DNA from: an uncultured Oscillospiraceae bacterium
GTDB taxonomy: Bacteria > Bacillota > Clostridia > Oscillospirales > Oscillospiraceae
Assembly (NCBI GenBank): GCA_947629775.1
Contig: CANRFA010000014.1
Span: forward strand, 1-36,798
Reading direction: 5' to 3'
Length of the DNA: 36,798 nucleotides
Below, in pieces: positions 7,991-15,390 of the stretch (within the stretch, counting starts at the first letter, position 1; the number at the start of each line of letters is the position of its first letter). The notes below the pieces were generated by a model, which had not been told where the DNA came from, did not search any database, and was given only the letters and a program-made list of their open reading frames with translations. The translations under genes and the position numbers were made by a program.

Positions 7991-8701
7991 TCAGCGTTCG
8001 CTGAGAGTCCAGCCCCAGTCTCCGTGGTAGATCATCTGCTTCGTCATGCCGCCGTCGATGCAGATGTTTTCGCCGGTGATGAAGCCGGCCTTCTCTGAAC
8101 AGAGGAAAAGCACCATGTTGGCGATGTCCAGGGGGTTACCCACCCGGCCTGCCGGCTGCTGCGAGGCGTCCGGTCCCTCATAGACCCGGAAGGACGTATC
8201 GATCCACCCCGGAGAGATGGAGTTGACCCGCGCCTTTCCGGCCAGACTGACCGCCAGGGCGTGGGTGAGGGCGGCAATCCCTCCCTTGGCGGCGGTATAG
8301 CTCTCCGTCTGAGGTTGACTCATCCGGTCCCGGCTGGAGGAGATGTTGACGATGGAGGCTCCCGGGGAGAAGTGCGGCAGGAAGAGCTTTGTCAGGTAGA
8401 AGGCGGCGGTAACCCCCACCCGCTGGGCGTACTCAAACTCCTCCCAGGTACACTCCAGGATCCCTTTGGAGAGCGGGGCGGCGTTATTGACCAGGATGTC
8501 CACATGGCCGCAGTCCGCGACGACTTTCTCCGCAAATCGCTCCAGGGTCTCCTTCGAGGAGAGATCCCCCACGAAGTACGGATTGTCCTTCAGGTCGATG
8601 ACGCAGACCCGGGCGCCCTCTTTCTTAAGCTCCCGGGCGATACAGGCCCCGATGCCCTGGGCGGCGCCGGTAATGACCGCCACTTTGCCTCTGAATTCCA
8701 T
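7991..8701 (-). CDS. short-chain dehydrogenase/reductase (SDR)
   Basis: This is an NAD(P)-dependent classical SDR of 236 residues when read from the ATG at 8701. The Rossmann motif TGAAQGIG is at 11-18, the NNA motif at 72-74, the catalytic Ser region at 121-123 and YxxxK at Tyr135/Lys139. The PG motif after the last strand and a C-terminal GGM segment are typical. An AAGGAGG ribosome site lies seven bases before 8701, supporting that start. The frame, however, is open upstream without a stop to another good start at 8995, so a 334-residue fusion form is also possible. Substrate is unknown. It has its own terminator and is separated from the glutaconyl-CoA cluster by another one, so membership in that pathway is not supported. 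Confidence 0.88.
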   Translation of the reverse strand: MEFRGKVAVITGAAQGIGACIARELKKEGARVCVIDLKDNPYFVGDLSSKETLERFAEKVVADCGHVDILVNNAAPLSKGILECTWEEFEYAQRVGVTAAFYLTKLFLPHFSPGASIVNISSSRDRMSQPQTESYTAAKGGIAALTHALAVSLAGKARVNSISPGWIDTSFRVYEGPDASQQPAGRVGNPLDIANMVLFLCSEKAGFITGENICIDGGMTKQMIYHGDWGWTLSER

Positions 8702-8995
8702 GGCTGCCTCCTTTCGTTCGTTGAGCGGCGCGGAACCTTCACGACCCGGGGCTTCCTCCCCGGCCACGATTGCGGGATCCGGCGGGACTTCGGCCGGTTT
8801 TTCCCTGTGCCTGGACTCTATGAAACCCTCTTCCGTAATCCGACCCAGCATACATTCGGTGATCTTCCGCCTCTTTTTCGTTGTTTTGTCGTAGACACAC
8901 TTTTCTTTGTAGAGATAGTACCTTCCCCTGATTTTCCTGATCCGGGTTCCTTTGGGCCTCTCAAAGTTTTTTATGAAGTCGGGCTTATCGTCCAT
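8702..8995 (-). pseudogene. transposase-like N-terminal fragment, in frame with the SDR
   Basis: Residues from the ATG at 8995 read MDDKPDFIKNF, then RPKGTRIRKIRGRYYLY, then KITECMLGRITEEGFIES. This resembles the N-terminal region of some clostridial transposases (IS1634-like; RPKGT...YY.Y...KIT...LGKITEEGFI). Only about 60 residues are present. They run into a Pro/Glu/Ala-rich linker and then, without a stop, into the SDR. The ATG has an AGGAAG site six bases upstream, so it may be translated. The assignment rests on remembered family resemblance. The fragment may be a domesticated module or the remnant of an insertion that lost its catalytic part. Confidence 0.5.
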
Positions 8996-9128
8996 TTTAC
9001 ACTTCCTTTCCGTGATATGGGATTGTCCGGGCGTATTTTCATCTTCGTCCGGATTCCCGCGTGGGCTGTCTGCGGCCTGATCTGTCTGCATTCCAGCGGG
9101 TTTGTAGGAAAAGTGCAAAATCCTCTGT

Positions 9129-9158
9129 TATTTACCCGATTTTTGCCATTTTGAACAA
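9129..9158 (-). promoter_or_regulatory. candidate promoter of the SDR/fusion gene
   Basis: On the minus strand TTGTTC (9158-9153), an 18-nt spacer and TAAATA (9134-9129) form a plausible sigma-A promoter about 130 bases before the ATG at 8995, in an AT-rich island within GC-rich DNA. Confidence 0.45.
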
Positions 9159-9320
9159 ACGACATATTGATATTCCCTGAAATTTTGGGGCTGCCCCGGT
9201 CCGATGGGAGCGATGGCGATCCAACAACGGGAAACAGAGGGGGAAACCGGGGCGAAGACGCGGCGGGCGATCCTCCCGGCGGAGGGAGAGCGCGGGGTGG
9301 GACCGGTCCTGCCATCCGCC

Positions 9321-9359
9321 GGAAAAGGAAGGGACGGCGCGCAGGTTGCGCGCCGTCCC
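9321..9359 (-). terminator. terminator of the gcdC-gcdD-gcdB unit
   Basis: A perfect 12-bp stem (9331-9342 with 9348-9359) with a five-base loop is followed on the minus strand by TTCCTTTTCC, starting 23 bases after the gcdB stop. Confidence 0.85.
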
Positions 9360-9381
9360 GGGAGACTGCGAATGGGAAGGA

Positions 9382-10542
9382 TCAGCCGCCGAACACCTTG
9401 ATCATGAAGCCGGCCGCCACAGCGGAGCCGATAACACCGGCCACGTTGGGGCCCATGGCGTGCATGAGCAGGAAGTTGGAGGGGTTCTCCTTCTGGCCCA
9501 CGGTCTGGGACACGCGGGCGGCCATCGGCACGGCGGACACGCCGGCGGAGCCGATGAGAGGATTGATCTTGCCCTTGGAGACGATGTACATCACATCGCC
9601 CAGGAGCAGGCCGCCGGCGGTGGACAGGCAGAAGGCTGCCAGGCCCAGGAAAACGATGGCCAGCGTCTGGCCGGTCAGGAAGGTGGAGGCAGTCGCCTTG
9701 AACCCAACGGACAGGCCCAGAGGAATGGTGACGATGTTGATGAGGGCGTTCTGCGCGGTGTCGGAGAGACGGTCGGTCACGCCGCACTCACGGAACAGGT
9801 TGCCCAGCATCAGCATACCGATCAGAGGAGCGGTATCGGGGATCAGCAGGACCACGAAGAGGGTCACCGCGATGGGGAAGATGATCTTCTCGGTCTTGGA
9901 GACCACGCGCAGCTGGCTCATCTTGACCTTGCGGGCTTCCTTGCTGGTCAGAGCCTTCATGATGGGAGGCTGAATCAGAGGAATCAGGGCCATATACGAG
10001 TAAGCCGCGATGGCGATGGCCGGCAAGAGCTCCACCGCCAGTTTGGACGCCGTCAGAATGGCGGTCGGGCCGTCGGCGCCGCCGATGACGCCGATGGCGG
10101 CGGCCTGTGCGGGCGTGAAGCCCAGGAACAGGACGGCCAGCAGGAAAGCGGTGAAGATACCCAGCTGCGCGGCGGCGCCCAGCAGCAGGGAGATGGGGTT
10201 GGCCAGCAGGGGACCGAAGTCCGTCATGGCGCCGATGCCCATGAAGATGATGGACGGATAGATGGCGAACTGAACGCCCTGATAGAGCGTCCACATGAAG
10301 CCGACGGAACCGGTGTGGGTGGCCGCGTCAATGACAGGCTCGTTGAACAGGCCGGTCAGAGGCAGGTTGGCCAGCAGCATGCCGAAGGCGATGGGGACCA
10401 GCAGGAGAGGCTCAAACTTCTTTCCAATGCCCATGTACAGCAGGACACAGGAGATGAAGAGCATGATGACGGTCTTGATGTCCAGATTGGCGAAGCCAGA
10501 GGTGGAAAAAATCGCGGATAAAACTTTAATCAGAAAATTCAT
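9382..10542 (-). CDS. gcdB: glutaconyl-CoA decarboxylase beta subunit (Na+-translocating)
   Basis: This is the membrane decarboxylase/Na+ pump subunit. It decarboxylates carboxybiotin carried by the gamma subunit and couples this to Na+ export. The 386-residue protein has about ten transmembrane segments and the signature GGADGPTAI (about residues 175-183) of the OadB/GcdB/MmdB family. The family alone does not separate oxaloacetate, methylmalonyl-CoA and glutaconyl-CoA pumps; the adjacent gcdA, hgd and gct genes fix the substrate. It is the last gene of gcdC-gcdD-gcdB, 18 bases after gcdD, with an AAGGAGG site upstream of the ATG. Confidence 0.93.
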   Translation of the reverse strand: MNFLIKVLSAIFSTSGFANLDIKTVIMLFISCVLLYMGIGKKFEPLLLVPIAFGMLLANLPLTGLFNEPVIDAATHTGSVGFMWTLYQGVQFAIYPSIIFMGIGAMTDFGPLLANPISLLLGAAAQLGIFTAFLLAVLFLGFTPAQAAAIGVIGGADGPTAILTASKLAVELLPAIAIAAYSYMALIPLIQPPIMKALTSKEARKVKMSQLRVVSKTEKIIFPIAVTLFVVLLIPDTAPLIGMLMLGNLFRECGVTDRLSDTAQNALINIVTIPLGLSVGFKATASTFLTGQTLAIVFLGLAAFCLSTAGGLLLGDVMYIVSKGKINPLIGSAGVSAVPMAARVSQTVGQKENPSNFLLMHAMGPNVAGVIGSAVAAGFMIKVFGG

Positions 10543-10560
10543 GTCTTACTCTCCCTCCTT

Positions 10561-11247
10561 TCAGCCCAGCGTAACCAGCAGGTCGTCGGTGTTGACAGCG
10601 GCGCCCTGGGTGGCGACCACGGATTTCACGGTGCCGTCCACGGGGGCGGAGACCTCGATTTCCATCTTCATGGCCTCCAGGATAATCAGGACATCGCCGG
10701 CCTTGACAGTCTGGCCGGGTTTGCACTCGACCTTGAGCACGCTGCCGGGCATGGGGCTGTTGACAGCGGTCTCGCCGGCAGCGGGAGCAGCCGGAGCCGG
10801 AGCCGGGGCAGGAGCGGGAGCCGGCGCGGGGGCCGGAGCAGCCGCGGGAGCCGGTCTCGGGGCAGGAGCGGGCGCAGCGGCGGGAGCGGCGTTCACAGGC
10901 GTGACGCTGGCAATGCGGAAGGAGCCCATGGGAGCGCCGGTCTCTTCCGAGATGGCGGCGGCGATGACAGCCACCAGTTCCTCCGGATCCTCCTTGGGAG
11001 CGGCGGGAGCTGCGGGGGCTGCCGGTTTCGGGGCAGGAGCGGGAGCGGCTTTACGGGGAGCGGGAGCCGGCGCGGGTTTGTTCTTTCCCTCGATGGCGGC
11101 GACCACCTTGGAGATGACCACAATGACCAGGGCCAGGATGGCGAGCATCATGAAGACGACCAGCAGACCGCAGACGGCGACCAGAAGCGCGTCGCCTACA
11201 CCCATTTTCGCAAACGGGTCGAGTATTGCTTTCGATGCGTCAGGCAT
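10561..11247 (-). CDS. gcdD: glutaconyl-CoA decarboxylase delta subunit fused to a biotinyl domain
   Basis: This 228-residue protein combines two functions. Residues 1-50 hold a single transmembrane helix typical of the OadG/GcdD small subunit. About residues 83-115 hold the conserved OadG tail ([14 protein letters not shown]...FRIASV) after a first Ala-Pro linker. A second Ala-Pro linker then leads to a complete biotinyl carrier domain (about 155-228) with the biotin-accepting Lys in EAMKMEI. In the known systems delta and the biotin carrier gamma are separate proteins. Here a separate carrier (gcdC) also exists just upstream, with nearly the same C-terminal domain. The ATG follows a GGGGG ribosome site by nine bases. 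Confidence 0.88.
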   Translation of the reverse strand: MPDASKAILDPFAKMGVGDALLVAVCGLLVVFMMLAILALVIVVISKVVAAIEGKNKPAPAPAPRKAAPAPAPKPAAPAAPAAPKEDPEELVAVIAAAISEETGAPMGSFRIASVTPVNAAPAAAPAPAPRPAPAAAPAPAPAPAPAPAPAPAAPAAGETAVNSPMPGSVLKVECKPGQTVKAGDVLIILEAMKMEIEVSAPVDGTVKSVVATQGAAVNTDDLLVTLG

Positions 11248-11266
11248 TGATCATGTCCCCCTTTAC

Positions 11267-11689
11267 TCAGCCAAGGGTGACCAGCAGATCGTCGGTGTTG
11301 ACAGCGGCGCCCTGGGTGGCGACGATGGACTTCACGGTGCCGTCCACGGGAGCGGAGACCTCGATTTCCATCTTCATGGCTTCCAGGATGACCAGGACAT
11401 CGCCGGCCTTGACAGCCTGACCGACCTTGCACTCAATCTTGAGCACGCTGCCGGGCATGGGGCTGTTGACGGCGGTCTCGCCGGCAGCGGGTGCGGCGGC
11501 GGGCGCCGGAGCCGGAGTGGGCGCGGGCGCGGGTGCGGGCGCCGGGGCCGGTCTGGGCGCCGGGGCCGGAGCGGCAACGGGCGCGGGTGCGGGAGCCGGA
11601 GCGGCGTAGGCCGGAGCCGGAGCGCCCGCGCCGACACGCTCTACAGAGACACTGTAGACCTTGCCGTTGACGGTGACATTGTAATTCAT
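11267..11689 (-). CDS. gcdC: glutaconyl-CoA decarboxylase gamma subunit (biotin carrier)
   Basis: This 140-residue biotin carboxyl carrier protein moves CO2 from the GcdA carboxyltransferase to the GcdB membrane pump. It has a short N-terminal strand domain (MNYNVTVNGKVYSVSVE), then a flexible Ala-Pro linker of about 45 residues (20-66). The biotinyl domain (about 68-140) carries the acceptor Lys in EAMKMEI. It is the first gene of the second transcription unit, behind a strong promoter, with ribosome site AAAGGGG. The last about 75 codons are roughly 90% identical at the DNA level to the 3' end of gcdD, pointing to duplication or gene conversion. Confidence 0.92.
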   Translation of the reverse strand: MNYNVTVNGKVYSVSVERVGAGAPAPAYAAPAPAPAPVAAPAPAPRPAPAPAPAPAPTPAPAPAAAPAAGETAVNSPMPGSVLKIECKVGQAVKAGDVLVILEAMKMEIEVSAPVDGTVKSIVATQGAAVNTDDLLVTLG

Positions 11690-11725
11690 TTCTAACTTTC
11701 CCCTTTACAGTGTGTTCGCTTCATC

Positions 11726-11787
11726 GTTCCGCGACGGAACTCAACGGACCTGGCCTGCTCCTCCGTTCACAACGCGGAGGAGCGGCC
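11726..11787 (-). promoter_or_regulatory. two leader hairpins of the gcdC transcript
   Basis: The 5' leader after the promoter can fold into a 9-bp stem (11757-11765 with 11775-11783), extended by GGCC/GGCC around a one-base bulge. A 6-bp stem (11726-11731 with 11735-11740) follows. Neither is followed by a U tract, so a stabilising or regulatory role is more likely than termination. Confidence 0.5.
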
Positions 11788-11798
11788 AAATCGGAACA

Positions 11799-11828
11799 AT
11801 TATAGCAGTCGGCGGGGAATCCTGTCAA
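11799..11828 (-). promoter_or_regulatory. strong sigma-A promoter of gcdC-gcdD-gcdB
   Basis: On the minus strand a perfect TTGACA (11828-11823) is followed by an 18-nt spacer and a perfect TATAAT (11804-11799). The expected start is near 11792, about 100 bases before gcdC. A 10-bp inverted repeat with one mismatch (11813-11822 and 11833-11842) brackets the -35 hexamer and could be an operator. Confidence 0.85.
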
Positions 11829-11868
11829 GTTTGGAATCCCCGGAGACGCATGTATTTTAACTTCTCCT

Positions 11869-13005
11869 TTACAGGACGTCGGCGAACGCCTGGATGGCGG
11901 TGCTGGCCTGCCCGAAGTCCTGCATCTGCTGGTCGATGCCCAGCTTGATGTGGGGGATCTCCGCGGCGTCCAGGGCCTTCTTCAGGTAGGGATACTCCAT
12001 CTCCTCGGGGTCGCAGAACTGCTGCATGAAGAGGATGAGGCCGGAAGCGCCGGACTCCTTCACCAGCTGGCAGACATGCTCGGCGCGGCGGTTCTCGGAG
12101 GACTTCTCGTCGAAGAGCAGCACGTCGTAGTCCTGGTCGGCGAACATCTGGCACAGGGCCTGCATGGGGTCGCCGGTCTCGGCGCAGTCCACGCGGATGG
12201 CGCGGCTCTCCTGCGCCACGTCGTCGGCGGCGATGGCGATGCCGTTATCGTCGAAGATCTTCAGCAGCTTGGGGTTGTCGCAGATGATGCCGGAGGTGAC
12301 CACCTTGGGGCCCTTGAAGTCGGAAGCGGGCAGAGCGGCCAGCTCGGCGTTGAGAGCTTCCAGCTTCGCGGTGTGGGCTTCCTTCTCCATGAAGTAAGCG
12401 GAGCGCAGCACGGCGGAGCGCTTCACGGCGGAGACGGCCTCGGGGTGCTGGCCGGCCAGCTTCACGAACTCGCGGCGGGCGGCCCGGCTGCGGTTCATGA
12501 CTTTGATGGCGGCGGACAGGGCCTCGTCGGTGATGGGAGCGCCGGCGATCTTCTCCAGCTCGGTCTTCACGTTGGTGTACTGATCCAGGCAGAACTTCAG
12601 GCCGAAGGCGGGGCGGCGGTACTGGGGATGGGCCAGGAAGATGCAGGGCAGCTTGCCGGCCATGGCCACCCGGAAGTTCTGGCTCATGGGACGCAGGGTG
12701 TCGCAGATGGTGGGCGTGATGAGACCGTCCAGCTGATCCAGGGTGCCGTCCAGCAGCATCTCCAGAGCCAGCTGCGCGATGGTGCAGTAGAAGGTGGCGC
12801 AGTACTCCTTGGCCCGGGAGATGGTCTTCTTATTGCTGCCCCAGATGCCCATGGGCACCATGCCGGCGGCGATGACCAGTTCCTCGGGGGCGTAGTAGGG
12901 CAGGACGCCGATCACCTTTTTGCCCTCGGCCTTGTACTGGGAGAGGACCTTATAGGGGTGCTCGGAAACCTCCTGGAACTCGTTTAATAACACTTCGATG
13001 CTCAT
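11869..13005 (-). CDS. hgdB: (R)-2-hydroxyglutaryl-CoA dehydratase beta subunit
   Basis: This is the beta subunit of component D, the iron-sulfur dehydratase. It removes water from (R)-2-hydroxyglutaryl-CoA to give (E)-glutaconyl-CoA through a ketyl radical. The 378-residue protein has the HgdB/FldC-family fold, with N-terminal GVLPYYAPEELVIAAG and Cys-containing segments (EYCATFYC, TPTICDTLRP) that could ligate a 4Fe-4S cluster. Its ATG overlaps the hgdA stop by four bases, giving coupled 1:1 synthesis. It is the last gene of the gctA-hgdB unit. No U-tract terminator follows before the gcdC promoter. Confidence 0.93.
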   Translation of the reverse strand: MSIEVLLNEFQEVSEHPYKVLSQYKAEGKKVIGVLPYYAPEELVIAAGMVPMGIWGSNKKTISRAKEYCATFYCTIAQLALEMLLDGTLDQLDGLITPTICDTLRPMSQNFRVAMAGKLPCIFLAHPQYRRPAFGLKFCLDQYTNVKTELEKIAGAPITDEALSAAIKVMNRSRAARREFVKLAGQHPEAVSAVKRSAVLRSAYFMEKEAHTAKLEALNAELAALPASDFKGPKVVTSGIICDNPKLLKIFDDNGIAIAADDVAQESRAIRVDCAETGDPMQALCQMFADQDYDVLLFDEKSSENRRAEHVCQLVKESGASGLILFMQQFCDPEEMEYPYLKKALDAAEIPHIKLGIDQQMQDFGQASTAIQAFADVL

Positions 13006-14450
13006 GCCTCAGCGGCCTCCTTCGCAGCTTGATTGGCTTCCATGGCCTCCACCAGACCCTGGACGCGGGTCTCATACTGGGCCTCGTTGAAGTTCCGGGG
13101 ATCGGCCTGGTCGCCGTCAAAGCCGGCGGTGGGCACGCCCAGGTCGTCGGTGAAGCGGCGCTGCATCTCGGCCATGTAGCCGGACCAGGGCTTGCAGGAG
13201 CGGTTGTAGTGCACGAGGACGCCGTCCACCTTGTTGGCACGGCAGATACCCTCGCGCCAGTCGACGCCCTGCTCGATGCAGACGGAGTTGGGGGCCTTGT
13301 AGTAGGCGCGGCACATGCTGTCCAGATCGTCGTACACGAACCCGAAGGCGGGCGCGTAGACGACGGCGGTCACGTTGACCCCGTTGGCCTTCAGAGGCTT
13401 GAACAGGTTGGGCAGCTTGGGCCAGCAGGGGATGCCCTCGAACATGACGCGGTACTTCTCGGGGAAGGGCGTGGTGGTGGTGCCGTTCTTAACGGCCTGC
13501 TCCAGATCCTTCTCCAGCAGCTCGAAGGCCTCGGCGGCCTCCACCTTGCCGCGGGCGGTCACGATGTCCGCCATGTGGTTGAACAGATCGAAGCCGCTGT
13601 AGGGGGCGGGCTTGTACTGCAGGTAGTCGCACACCCGCAGCCAGGCGCTGGCGGTGCGGTTGGCGTTGGCGCAGGCGCGGTTGAACTTCTCCTCGTCGAA
13701 CTTCTTGCCGGTCAGTTCTTCCAGCTGCTTAATGGCGGCGTCGAACTGGGCCCGCACATAGGCCACGTTGGAGTCGTGCACGTCCACGGTGTTGTTGTAG
13801 GGGATGTCGATCATGATCAGGGGGATGTTGCGCATCCGGGCGATGTTCTCATACCACTTGGTCATGCAGTTGCAGATGTTGTTGCAGCAGAGCACGAAAT
13901 CGGGCTGAGGGATCTGCATCTGGCGGTAGGGCTTGATGGCCTTCTTCCGCAGTTCCTTCTCCCGGCCCTCGGGCAGGGCTTCGATCTCGTAGATGTCGTC
14001 CAGCACGGTGTAGGGCTGCAGGGTCTTGGGATCCTTCTTGGGCTTGCCGGTCTCGGGGTCGATGATCACCTTGCCGTCGGGGCCCTTCAGGGGCTTGCCG
14101 CTGTTGGGGTTGATCACATACTCGCCGGTCTCGAAGTCAATCTTCCGGGACGCGCGCTTGCCGGCGGCGTAGGCCAGACTGATGCGGGCGTAGCCGCAGA
14201 TGTCGTTGTCGTAGCCCAGATCCTCGGCGGCCTGGCACATGAGTTCGCCGTCGCGGTTGGCGGCGATGCCGGCGGCCTGGTTCTCGGGGTACATGACATC
14301 CAGATCAAAGGCCTCGGCCAGCTCGCAGGGGAACTTGGAGCTGGACCATCCCACCAGTTTGCCCTCGGCCTTGGCCTGACGGGCTTTCGCGTGGACGTCG
14401 TCGACTACCTTGCGCAGGGCCGCGACGCCGGGACTGACTGCTTTCGCCAT
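13002..14450 (-). CDS. hgdA: (R)-2-hydroxyglutaryl-CoA dehydratase alpha subunit
   Basis: This is the alpha subunit of the dehydratase component D, 482 residues, close to the usual length of about 477. The segment VLCCNNICNCMTKWYE contains the Cys-rich region that binds a 4Fe-4S cluster in the family. The start MAKAVSPGVAALRKVV at 14450 has a GGGAGG site nine bases upstream. An in-frame extension back to 14570 lacks one and overlaps the inter-gene spacer. The order hgdC-hgdA-hgdB is the one described for Acidaminococcus fermentans. Confidence 0.94.
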   Translation of the reverse strand: MAKAVSPGVAALRKVVDDVHAKARQAKAEGKLVGWSSSKFPCELAEAFDLDVMYPENQAAGIAANRDGELMCQAAEDLGYDNDICGYARISLAYAAGKRASRKIDFETGEYVINPNSGKPLKGPDGKVIIDPETGKPKKDPKTLQPYTVLDDIYEIEALPEGREKELRKKAIKPYRQMQIPQPDFVLCCNNICNCMTKWYENIARMRNIPLIMIDIPYNNTVDVHDSNVAYVRAQFDAAIKQLEELTGKKFDEEKFNRACANANRTASAWLRVCDYLQYKPAPYSGFDLFNHMADIVTARGKVEAAEAFELLEKDLEQAVKNGTTTTPFPEKYRVMFEGIPCWPKLPNLFKPLKANGVNVTAVVYAPAFGFVYDDLDSMCRAYYKAPNSVCIEQGVDWREGICRANKVDGVLVHYNRSCKPWSGYMAEMQRRFTDDLGVPTAGFDGDQADPRNFNEAQYETRVQGLVEAMEANQAAKEAAEA

Positions 14451-14532
14451 AATAGTTTTCCTCCCTAATGAACAATATGGATCGGCCGGCCGGATTTCCC
14501 TCCGGAAAGAGGAAAGCTCCGGCGCGGAGGCA

Positions 14533-15327
14533 TCAGGATTTATGAGCTTTCCGGTACTTCTGCCAGGCAAACAGCGCGGCGCCGAGGGCCCCGTTGTACT
14601 GAGTCAGGGGCGAGGTGTGGATGGTATGGCCCAGTTCCGTCTGCAGGGCGGATACCACGCCGGTGTTCTGCGCGACGCCGCCGGTCATGACCACCATATC
14701 CTTGACCCCCACCCGGTGGGCCAGGCCGGAGACCCGCATGGCCACCGACTTGTGGATGCCGTTGATGATATCCCGCTTGTCGGTGTCCATGGCCAGCTGG
14801 CTGATGACCTCGCTCTCGGCGAAGACCGTGCAGGTGGAGCTGATGCCCACGTAGCGGGTGGACTGGGCGCCCAGAGCCCCCAGATCCTCCACGTTGACCT
14901 CCAGAACCCGGGCCATGACGTCCAGAAAACGTCCGGTGCCGGCGGCGCACTTGTCGTTCATCACAAAATTGGTCATCATGCCGTTTTCGATCTTCAGAAC
15001 CTTCACGTCCTGGCCGCCGATGTCGATGACGGTGTGCACCTCGGGGAAGAGGAACACGGCGCCCTTGCCGTGGCAGCTGAGCTCGCTCATCTGCTCGTCG
15101 GCCAGCTCCAGCATGGAGTTGCGGCCGTAGCCGGTGGCCAGGGTGTACTGAATGTCATCTTTCGCCATGCCGGCGTTCTCCAGCACCTGGGCGACCGCCC
15201 GCTGGGGGCCGCTGGTGCCGGCGCCTACCGCGATCAGGGATTTGGCCACGATGTCCTTGCCGTCGGCCAGGATGACACATTTGGAAGCGGTGGAACCGAT
15301 ATCGATTCCCAGAGTATAGACAGGCAT
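14533..15327 (-). CDS. hgdC: 2-hydroxyglutaryl-CoA dehydratase activator (component A)
   Basis: This is the ATP-dependent 'archerase', a homodimeric ASKHA-fold ATPase with one 4Fe-4S cluster between subunits. It injects a low-potential electron into HgdAB. The 264-residue sequence has the phosphate-binding GIDIGSTASK (7-16), DIGGQD (102-107) and a second nucleotide motif near TGGVAQN. The cluster cysteines fall at Cys127 (NDKCAAGTG) and Cys166 (SSTCTVFAE), the same numbers reported for the A. fermentans enzyme. A 63-nt spacer with a U-less hairpin separates it from gcdA. Confidence 0.96.
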   Translation of the reverse strand: MPVYTLGIDIGSTASKCVILADGKDIVAKSLIAVGAGTSGPQRAVAQVLENAGMAKDDIQYTLATGYGRNSMLELADEQMSELSCHGKGAVFLFPEVHTVIDIGGQDVKVLKIENGMMTNFVMNDKCAAGTGRFLDVMARVLEVNVEDLGALGAQSTRYVGISSTCTVFAESEVISQLAMDTDKRDIINGIHKSVAMRVSGLAHRVGVKDMVVMTGGVAQNTGVVSALQTELGHTIHTSPLTQYNGALGAALFAWQKYRKAHKS

Positions 15328-15355
15328 AAATACACACTCCGCGGATTCCGGCAGG

Positions 15356-15378
15356 CCGGGCGGCGCGGGGCCGCCCGG
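15356..15378 (-). other. intercistronic hairpin between gcdA and hgdC
   Basis: A perfect 9-bp GC stem (15356-15364 with 15370-15378) with a five-base loop and no U tract on the minus strand. It may modulate decay or relative expression of the two operon halves. Confidence 0.5.
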
Positions 15379-15390
15379 CGGACCGGGGAA

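Noticed and set aside
7991-8701. The SDR as the missing 2-hydroxyglutarate dehydrogenase
   Set aside because: Known enzymes of this pathway belong to the D-2-hydroxyacid dehydrogenase family, and the SDR has its own promoter and terminators.
8702-9320. A complete insertion sequence around the transposase-like fragment
   Set aside because: No catalytic domain, terminal inverted repeats or target duplication could be found.
10790-11110. Dense GCC/GGC repeat looking like a tandem DNA repeat
   Set aside because: It encodes the Ala-Pro linkers of the biotin-carrier fusion; the second block at about 11490-11630 does the same in gcdC.
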